This document shows positions 29,301-36,998 of a stretch of 36,998 nucleotides of DNA, one piece after another. Both the position numbers and the translations under genes were made by a program. Positions within the stretch are counted from its first letter, which is position 1; every line of letters begins with the position of its first letter. The DNA comes from Spirogloea muscicola (lineage: Eukaryota; Streptophyta; Zygnematophyceae; Spirogloeales; Spirogloeaceae). The DNA lies in assembly GCA_009602725.1 (NCBI GenBank), contig WELB01000171.1, forward strand, positions 1 to 36,998, read 5' to 3'. The notes below the pieces were generated by a model. That model ran no database searches, was not told the origin of the DNA, and saw nothing but the letters and a program-made list of their open reading frames with translations.

Positions 29301-30677
29301 ACCTTCGACATATCGATCTTGGGAATAGGCAAGAACATTCCCAAATCTGAACCCAGGTACCCATACAGCATCGCAACAGACAGTCTGATCCCACGGAAAG
29401 CAGTACCGATCGCATGGAACGCTGCAGGCCAGTTTGACAAAGGTCATCAAGAACACATCCATGATTGTCACTTCTCTTGCCCTGGATCAGGCGAACAGCA
29501 GACAAGAGAATGGCAGATGCCTGCTGAATTGGAAGCTATGCAGTACTTGCAGTGAACCTGTTGACTTTCTCGGTGGCCGCGTTGCAGGTCGTATTGGTGG
29601 AGTTGAAGGACATGCCATCTGTATAATTATAATTACTCTCAGCAATGTAGGCGCTGCATTGTGACTGCTTGGACACGGCTATATTCTGTTTGACGACGGA
29701 ACTCAGTACGAGGCCATTGATGAGCTCTTCAGCTGCAACACAGGAGCAGTCAGCCCAAAGTGAGCCCTTGTAAGTCCTGCCATAATTCCTGATCACAAGT
29801 ATGCAGAGCACAAGTGCTTGCCAAGAATTGGAGTTCAGCATCTGGCAAAGGCAGTGGATCCCTTGTGCGTCCACCTCTAGGATCCCTCCAAGTCGTCACC
29901 ACGGTCATAACAACCTCGAAGGAATAATTTATCTCTGCAAAATATACAACGAGGCCTGTGATGTTCTTTGCTGTAAATCGAAAGACTAAACATTGTGCTG
30001 GCAGCATGAGGCCTGTAAGCCCTGAATGCTTTCCAGGAATGGAGGTATGCAAATTTGCTTTGTTTATCTAAATAATATTAGGGCGTCCACTGCACGTTTC
30101 TTGCTCACCTCAACCTGATTGTTCGATAAGATGCAAGCATCCAGCTGGCGGTGCAAATGTGGTGCAAAAGGTGCCGTCAAGTAGTAGCACATCATGCGAC
30201 TCGGAGATCACAACAATCGCTAGCGAGTAGGGTTCAGAGAAGCAGGAATGAGCTCACCATCTACTTTGAACAGCTTCTCAAGGACAACTGACATGTACAC
30301 GGGCGTCGCATTTCTGCAGTAACGGATACAGCAGCACATTTACCGATGTACTTTCCAGGCGCAGCACATGAGGCACTGCAGCAGCATGAAGATCTCAAAT
30401 CCATCCGGTTCCAGGGGACCTCGCAACGTGGAACACTGCGAACACGTCGCAGGCAGCGTTCCCAGCAGATGGCGCTTTAACTTGTGCAAGGACAGACGGC
30501 CTTGAGAGGGAGCGGCGGACCGTACGTGACGAGGCCGGCGCCGAAGGGGGACACGCCCTGGCCAAGCAGAGGCGTTTGCTGCTGCGAGGTGGCGGCGCCC
30601 GCGAGCGCGGCTAATAGCGCCGCCGCCAGCAGCGCTGAGGCCGGCAGGCGGCGGCGGCCGCTGCCGCCAGCTCTCAT
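26379..30677 (-). CDS. Pentameric ligand-gated ion channel subunit (Pro-loop receptor), 13 exons
   Basis: Exons: 30,677-30,526; 30,313-30,258; 29,934-29,875; 29,732-29,558; 29,421-29,303; 29,160-29,104; 28,933-28,884; 28,547-28,325; 28,132-28,008; 27,763-27,623; 27,348-27,238; 26,943-26,779; 26,627-26,379. All borders are GT-AG, phases agree, and the sum is 1,683 bases, 560 residues plus TGA. A signal peptide (MRAGGSGRRRLPASALLAAA) precedes the extracellular domain: TPVYMSVVLEKLFKVDEINY, VVTTWRDPR, the WVP motif in CCDAVWVPGFRFGN, and TPLSFQRFPFDKQ at the Cys-loop place but without its cysteines. M1 follows ERLSYFYIWN; M2 is TTVTLFLALTATQFVVDGQ; M2-M3 is VPKTSYLTAF; M3 is MVLLSYIIIVLIVCE. A cytoplasmic loop of about 100 residues, serine-rich, then basic, leads to M4 (LIDTCFLVLLPLLYFVGALL). 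Five such subunits form a ligand-opened pore in a membrane. Ligand and ion are unknown. Confidence 0.85.
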
Positions 30678-31030
30678 GTCCCCGCACTGGACTGCGCACC
30701 GATTAGCAGAGGCCGCCATCTCTTGCTCCAGCAAGGCGCACTGCGACGGCCGACTGAAGGTCGCGGCTGATCGACGCCAATTAGTGGCAATGGTGCCGTC
30801 GACGCCGCCGTCGCCGCCGTCGCCGCCGCCGCAGCCGCCGCCGCGGCGGCGCGGCGGCAATTTCGCGCGAAGCGACGCGAGTTGCCGACCGTGTGGATCG
30901 AACCCCGGACGCCCTAAACGGCAGGGCACATAAGCTTTCCCGCAGCGGACCGCACCAGTCCAGACGCCCCGCCGCTACGTGCCCAGAAGGAATGCCCAGG
31001 GTAGCCCTGTGGGCGGAGGCCCTTCTTACC
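30678..31030 (-). promoter_or_regulatory. Presumed 5' region of the channel gene, CCG-rich
   Basis: Upstream of the ATG lies a GC-rich stretch with a GCCGTCGCCGCC repeat (30,795-30,860). An in-frame reading with no stop continues upstream to 30,929, so a longer N-terminus is possible. I chose 30,677 because the signal peptide starts there. No TATA box was recognised. Confidence 0.35.
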
Positions 31031-32171
31031 ATAAGCCGCAGAAGTTATGTCCCCCATTGGCTGAATAATATGATTTCGTCTGAAGAAGGAGTTGTAAGTT
31101 GTAAGTTGCAAGTCCCAACAAACCAAGAAGTAAGATGTAATTACCAAGAAAGAAAGAAGGCGCGCGGTGCGCATGGAATGAAAGGGAGTCAGATTTGCCA
31201 ATTTATGCAGATTTGCTTACAGAGTTAGCACCCTACCCTCCTCTTCTCCTTATACGCCTTGTTGAAGTACGACACGGCGACAGTCTGTGTGTCCTCATTG
31301 ATGTGATTATAAGGAAGGCAATCAGAGCTTGTAATTGGCCTCCACAGATGGACTTGCATTGGGCATTGCTAAGCGGAAGAGATTGTCACCTTATTGTCCC
31401 GCGCAGTGCTCCTCCTTCCGACTGCTGTCAACATGATTGGCGTTTAAAAAGTCTTGCCTTCACACACTGCTTGAGAGGATGACTAGCCCTTGGTGTGTCC
31501 GCTGCAAGAGTTGCACTGCAAGCTGTATGGGCTTGCCAGCAGCTTTAATTTGGCTGCATCACGCTTTTGCCTGCTTGCAGTGCGCTTAAGGCCAATGCCC
31601 TGTACCAAAAAAGCTGCGCCCAGAACCTACTGCCTTTTCATCTAGCCAATCTGGCCTACTGTCATCAATAACTGCATATCTTCTGTATCTCAACCTTGTC
31701 ACAAGACCCTGGCCTCTCCAACTATCACTGTACAACAAGATCAAAGGGCTGCAAAAGTTTCAGTACGCTATTAATGGCAGTCGCAGCAAAGCGAAGGCTG
31801 CGGGCGCCAGCACCATTGCACAGGTCCGAATACTGCACTCCAAGCTGCTGGCTGTCGGTGGCTGAGCTACCTTCAGTTCTCGCTGGTTTGGAAGCCCAAA
31901 CAGTGCAGACTCTTGGACTCAAAATGCGTGGATGATCTGCAGCCAGCTCTCCAAAGGGCCAGGGTGCGACCAGCTCGGTAGACGATGTTGTCAGTGCGAG
32001 GTAGAAGGCCCGCAGCAAGCAAGCCGGAGCTGGCAGGAAGAGGTCGCATAGCATGCTGCAGGAGGTTGGGAAGGAGTGCGCCACACTAGAGCGCCACAGC
32101 CTTGCTGCAAGCTTGTGAACCAGCACATCTTCCCAGGAGAGATATACACGTGTAGGGCGGCAAGGAGCCTC
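31031..32171. other. Intergenic region between SEC15 and the channel gene
   Basis: It contains the 3' flank of SEC15 and the 5' flank of the channel gene. GAAGGCGCGCGGTGCGCATG at 31,157-31,176 is a third copy of the short repeat seen at 21,200 and 21,966. Frames on minus at 31,725-32,126 lie in the SEC15 3' flank and show no domain. No gene is supported. Confidence 0.5.
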
Positions 32172-35100
32172 CTACATCCCGCTTTCACGCAGCTTCTTGA
32201 GGAGTGTGTCGAGTGACTTGCGCTTGTTCGCCTGCTGCGGGCCTGGCCGCCCAAACAGCTTCCCATCTGATGCGTCCTTGCACTTCTCCGCAATAATCAG
32301 AACCCTGTCTGGCCGCAGCGCGAAGTAGTTCTTCTCTCTCACCGCTGCATTAAGGTACAGCTCCGGCTACAGCATGATTTCACCAATAAAGTCAAGTCAG
32401 TCGCATTGACCAGATTATGTATGGGGCTGAATGAATGCACTTCTTTGCAGCCATTAGTTAGCTGGCTGGAAACCTACCGTGTTACTGAGGAGGAGGTTGA
32501 CCATCTGCCGTGCTTCAGCAAGACACAACCGGAGTGGCGTGGCGCCGGCCAACTTTTGAAGCCCGCTCTCTCGATACTGCGAAAGAGGACGCCCAGTGAT
32601 GTGAGGGTTGAGGCGAAAATTCAAGTGCAAGAACAAGGAGAAATCAAGGAGCTGATCCAACCTGGCTATGCCGTCAAGCCACAGCACCTGCTCATCCGAG
32701 AAGCTCTCAAGCACCCGAAGGTCTGCAGAGATGCCCTCAAGCGCGTACACGTTGAAGCGCTTGACCTCATCACTACACAGCGCGCCGATGATGCAGTCGC
32801 TAATGTGCCGCATGATACCCGCGCTGACCTGGGGTAGCAACAGCCCACGATGGTGTCAAACTTGCAAAGGCTGCGTGTCGACATAACCTTGTCAAATACT
32901 GACATGCATAGTACAATGAGCTGGAAGTGTCATACGAGTCTACGAATTGGAAGCGCACTTTCCCAAAGGCCTCAATGGGCAGTATCTCCTGTGCAGTCTC
33001 CATCATCGTGTCCAGGTAGATGAAGAGGTCATTCAGGTATTCATTGCCGCCCTGTTTAGCATCGAAGCAGCACCTCATTAGCCTCGTATCCTTAATTCGT
33101 GAGTGCAGGACAACCCCTTGGCTGGCTTTCAAGAAACAAATCTGGCACCGCATTAACTAATCTACTGTGACAAATTTTACTAACGCTTTGCTCCCAAGTC
33201 ACAGTGCACCCAAATTACGTGTCTTTGTGTATCAATTGTATTATCCAAATAGCGCAACTTTGTGCATCAGTTGTACTATTGCATAGCGCAACACTATCAG
33301 AGCTGCTGCATCTTGCAAGTGCAACTCCAGATTGGACAGCCAACCTGCGGGAGCTCGTCGGGCATCCATACGATGCTATGGCTCAGCGTCATAAACTCGT
33401 CAATCTTGGACTTGACCAGCCGCAGCATCTGCTCATGTGCTGCCGCCTGCACCAAGTGATGGGAGCATGAGGATAGCAGCCTTCTCATGCGCACTCAATC
33501 CTAGTGCTTATTGCTGCGCATTCAAAAGAATGCTGGCGAAATATGTGTGAAGAACAACCGTTAGCTTGAAATCAAATACTGGGAGCCACTTAAGCATCAC
33601 AATCTTCTGCTTTGTAGGGCTGACTTAACCCACTGGCTTGTACCTGCGACTGCCGCAGGACGGCTCGCGAGGCAAGGCTTCCATGCGTGCCATCGACGAG
33701 CCGCACTGGGATGCCGCACAGCTTGGCGGCGTGCTCAGCAAAGAATCCACATGCCCGCTCTAGGACTGTCATGTTCGCGGCTATCTGCAAGACAAGATCA
33801 GAATCAAGCACCACGTGTGAGCGATCAGGTGCTCTAAGCAAGGGTGCCCTGGCAAGGAGACATGCTAAGACGTGACTGATATCATGTCTTTCTGCGATAA
33901 GGTTCTGAGAGAGAGAATGTAATTGCAGCGGAGTCAAAGCCCGTCGGATGTAGTAGGATCACCTGCATGGCATGCGAGACGGCCAAGGTGGGTGTGTGGA
34001 TCATGCGGAGGAGCGCCTCGTTCAGCACGCCAGTCAGCAGGCGGTCAAGATATTTGCGCACGGCTTCGTAGTAGTCCATCTGCCCGCTGTAGGAGAGGAA
34101 GCTGACTGAGTCCATGATGAAGCTCCGCACGATACGGCAGCACTCTGGGACCGTGGCTGAGAAGGGGGCGATGAAGGGGAAGGCTGGCATGATGTCGGTG
34201 CTCTGCAATGCCAGCCCCAATGCCGCGCTCAATCAGCTGTCTGGCCAAGTCAGTGCTCCGTCAAAGCAGATGCTACACAGCAGCACAAATTACCAGGTAT
34301 AACCACGGCATTGGAGCACTCATGCAACTGCTGGGGCTTAGCTTACTTTCATTGCAGAGCACGGTTGAGATAATGCCATGTCAACGGTCTAGCAACAATT
34401 CCCTCATGCTTGCTGTGTTCATACTACACCCTCCTGCATACCTGAAGGTGGAAAGCAAGGACGTTCATCGAGTACTCATACTCCTTCTTCATGAGCATCT
34501 TCTCGTACTTGTCATTGGCGAGAACGTCGTTGATTTGCCGGCGACAGTCACTCAGCAGCAAATCGTGATACTTGTCTCTCATCAATTCTAGGACCTCAAG
34601 AAGCGGCGCGACCTGCAAGGCACGATAATCTCTTAACCTAGACATAGTACCAGGATTTTATATTACAGTATCCACTTGAAGGCTACTTTTGTCCCATCCT
34701 TCATTGAAAATCAGAAACGTGCTGATAAGGCAGACGACGATGCAATTTGCAAGTACAATGAACCCAATGCAAGTCATGTCAGATCATGGCTCTCGGGAGT
34801 CCAATAGGTATGCAGGGCTCATTGTGTCAAAGCACCAAGGGCTGACCTGGTAGCCAAAGCGCCGGAGCGTTGAGCAGAGCAGGCTGACATAGTCCTTAAC
34901 AAGCAAGAGGTGAGAAGCGGAGCCCATCCTTGTGAATTGCTCCTCAATCACCATCTTCATCTTGCTGATGGCGCCCTCCCAGAGACTGTCAACCTGCAAT
35001 CCAGCTCACTGTTAGCAAAATACGCCTGCTTGCTCGAAGCAGAAGTCAAATTTGTCACTGTCACATGGCATGAATAAAATGACAACAACAATGATGTCCC

Positions 35101-36998
35101 AGCTATCTCTCAGCACCTACTTGAAAAGTCGTAATGAGGCCGCCGCTGGTCCTCCTCACACGGTCCTCCACAATGAAGAAGCCTGCAGCTTGGGAGAAGT
35201 AGGTCTGGAACGCCTCCAGAAAGCTCTGCCCGGCCCCGAATTGCAGGTCTGAGTTCAGCTGCACACACACAAACAGCACAGATGAGACGACAGTCAGACA
35301 AAGCAGGGTTTGAGTAACGAGATTGCTGGCACTGCCCTCTTTGCAGGCTTGGGGTTATCGGGTGCAGCAGTCTCAGATGCCTGACTGCAGATTGATGAAC
35401 TTGGTCTCAGAGCCAGGGCTGAAGGGACCTGCAGCATGCGGTTCTTGAAGTAGAAATCCCGGAACTGGTCTTGGAGGCCCAGGCACGTGTTGATGTAGAA
35501 GGCTCGGTGCACCGGCGTGAGGTCAAAAGCAAAGGCGACATTCTCCTCCTCCTGGTCGTCTACCTCAAGCAAGTACACAGGATCTTTGGAGTTTGCTCTC
35601 TGCTGCTCCTCTGCTTGACGCCTGCACACGAAGTAGCAACACAAACCTGCAAGCTGGTGATCACATAGCAGATGGAAAGACCCATCATCTGCATATGCCA
35701 GGGGCAGACGTTCCCCAGAGACAGACAATACCAGTTACCAGTCTGTGTATAGACGTCACAAGTCATTTGCAATCGACTGGCAACCTACTTGAATCGAATC
35801 TCCTCCTCCCGTTGGCGGCGCGAGGAAGCCTGCCCAATAGACAGGCGGCCAATCTCTCGCTCGAGCCCCCGAATGTTGACAAGCCAGTCAGTGAATTCCT
35901 CGTTGACCTTGCGCTCGATGTAGCCGCGGCACATTGGTATCTGGCGCTCCAGGTATGCTTGGAGTGCCCGTGATGGCACCTGCGCAGGTCAAGAGTTGCC
36001 TTGCAGTCAGTCAGTAGTAGCAACAACTCATATACCGTCTGCTTCACGAGGTTGACTGCTCCACTAAGAGCTGCACCCCGCTAAGGTCGAGGCCCAGCAA
36101 GTCAGCTTTCAAGGGCTGTGCTGACAGTATGAAGCGACGAGGAGGAGCTGCAGGACAGGCCTGCTTGATGTGGTCGCGCTCAATGATGTCCAGCGTACGC
36201 AGGACTGAGTAGTGGCTGTCAGTGGCCAGGTAATCATTGACCCTTTGGCAGAGTTCGACGACCGCCTTGCACTTGTGCAACGAGCCGACTGCTTCTACGA
36301 TGTTGCGCTTGATGGCCTGAGCCTCCATGAGCTCCTCCAAGCGCGTCAGCAGGCCACGTCCGACGCCCTGCAAGCGCAGTCCAGGTCGCCACGGTGCCAA
36401 CGAACGCGGCTCTTAGACCAACGTGTCTACAACCCTTCTGCCCAATGGGAGGCAAACTGGAGTCACACGTGGCCCACCTTGATTGGGATGCCTGACCGCT
36501 ATCCTTAAGTATGTGAGCTACAGAACCCTAATGCAATCCCGTTACCGCCTGAGCCCCAAGGACGATCTCAAGGTAATGCTTCTCAAGGTGATGCGTCCCC
36601 TGGAGCGAGGCTGGCAGCTGTCGTCACGGCAGCTCACGGAGGTCAAGCAAGTGCTCTGCTATTACTGTGATGGACAGATCCTTTTGGAAGCAGAGCTTTA
36701 CAATCGTGGGAATGCGACGTGCACACGGCGTACCTGGAGCTCGGAGTTCTGGATGGCGAGGCCGGACTTGAGCTCGTCGGCGTCGACGATGACGTAGCGC
36801 AGCTCGTCGACGGCGGCGATGAACTCCTCGTAGTGCCGCTTGCACAGGTCCTCGATCTCGCCCTCCTTGCCGCGCGCCAGCGCCCGCAGCGCCCCCACCA
36901 GCGCCTCCGGCCGCCCGGCCTCGAACGCCGCGCGCACCAGCGGGCCCGCGTCCTCGCCGTTGGCCACCACCGCCGCCACCGCCGCCTCATCCACGCCG
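32172..36998 (-). CDS. SEC15: Exocyst complex subunit SEC15, 14 exons, N-terminus beyond the window
   Basis: Exons: 36,998(partial)-36,734; 36,367-about 36,161; 35,979-35,789; 35,621-35,429; 35,258-35,121; 34,993-34,847; 34,612-34,442; 34,202-33,963; 33,784-33,644; 33,446-33,345; 33,051-32,959; 32,828-32,688; 32,576-32,478; 32,366-32,172. All introns but one are phase 0. About 772 residues are visible, close to the roughly 790 of plant SEC15. Markers include [108 protein letters not shown] and the basic end [17 protein letters not shown] with TAG. SEC15 links the vesicle Rab GTPase to the exocyst (via SEC10) and tethers secretory vesicles to the plasma membrane. No ATG is in frame before the edge, so 15 to 20 residues are probably missing. 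The exon 2 donor is unclear: the best fit to the family needs a GC donor. Confidence 0.95.

Noticed and set aside
30070-30260. Extra channel exon on minus encoding LDACILSNNQVE
   Set aside because: It has splice-like borders, but inclusion does not match the family; exon 2 joins exon 3 directly in phase as KVDEINYSFEVV.
30860-30960. tRNA gene suggested by GGGGTTCGATCC on minus
   Set aside because: The sequence resembles a T-loop, but the five-base T stem does not pair and no acceptor or D arm can be formed.
31725-32126. 133-residue minus frame after SEC15
   Set aside because: It begins within the SEC15 3' flank, shows no domain and no splice link to SEC15 or the channel gene.

Overview
The window looks like nuclear DNA of a green alga (Viridiplantae, most likely a chlorophyte). 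The evidence is a plant-type exocyst SEC15 split into 14 exons, a plant-type bHLH relic, introns with GT-AG borders and mostly phase-0 junctions, GC-rich coding sequence, and non-LTR elements with a C-terminal restriction-like endonuclease. Nothing suggests a bacterium: there are no operons, and intact proteins appear only after splicing. Stop codons of real genes include TAG, TAA and TGA, so the standard code fits.

Positions 1 to about 21,200 are a graveyard of mobile elements. From left to right they are: a gag-protease relic of an LTR retrotransposon (minus strand, 808-3,609); GC-rich minisatellite (4.5-5.1 kb); a dispersed repeat here called family X in three copies (5.5-6.5 kb plus, 7.8-8.2 kb minus, 20.3-21.2 kb plus); an 800-bp element with 48-bp terminal inverted repeats and a 3-bp target duplication (6,719-7,518); a large palindrome of gag N-termini (8.38-10.18 kb); a decayed bHLH gene (11.8-12.3 kb); a second gag palindrome from an unrelated, copia-like family (12.65-14.2 kb); and a LINE reverse transcriptase with many LINE 3'-end fragments (14.3-18.8 kb). 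An unrecognised gene, frame-broken by a tandem duplication, lies at 19.26-20.15 kb.

From about 22.2 kb the sequence is genic. A TMEM41/VTT-domain (DedA superfamily) membrane protein lies on plus at 22,248-23,840; its N-terminus is cut by an assembly gap with a run of 30 A. On minus, 26,379-30,677 holds a 13-exon gene for a pentameric ligand-gated ion channel. I could follow it from signal peptide to the fourth membrane helix in one frame of 560 residues. Just beyond its 3' end, at 24,244-24,752, is a decayed partial copy of the same kind of gene. On minus, 32,172-36,998 holds SEC15, complete at the C-terminus and cut by the window edge at the N-terminus.

The intact genes (VTT protein, ion channel, SEC15) all concern membranes and secretion, but they are separate transcription units and I see no sign that they form a pathway. 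The most interesting items are the channel (a Pro-loop receptor lacking the Cys-loop cysteines) with its decayed partial duplicate, and the two gag palindromes of the same architecture in unrelated retrotransposon families.
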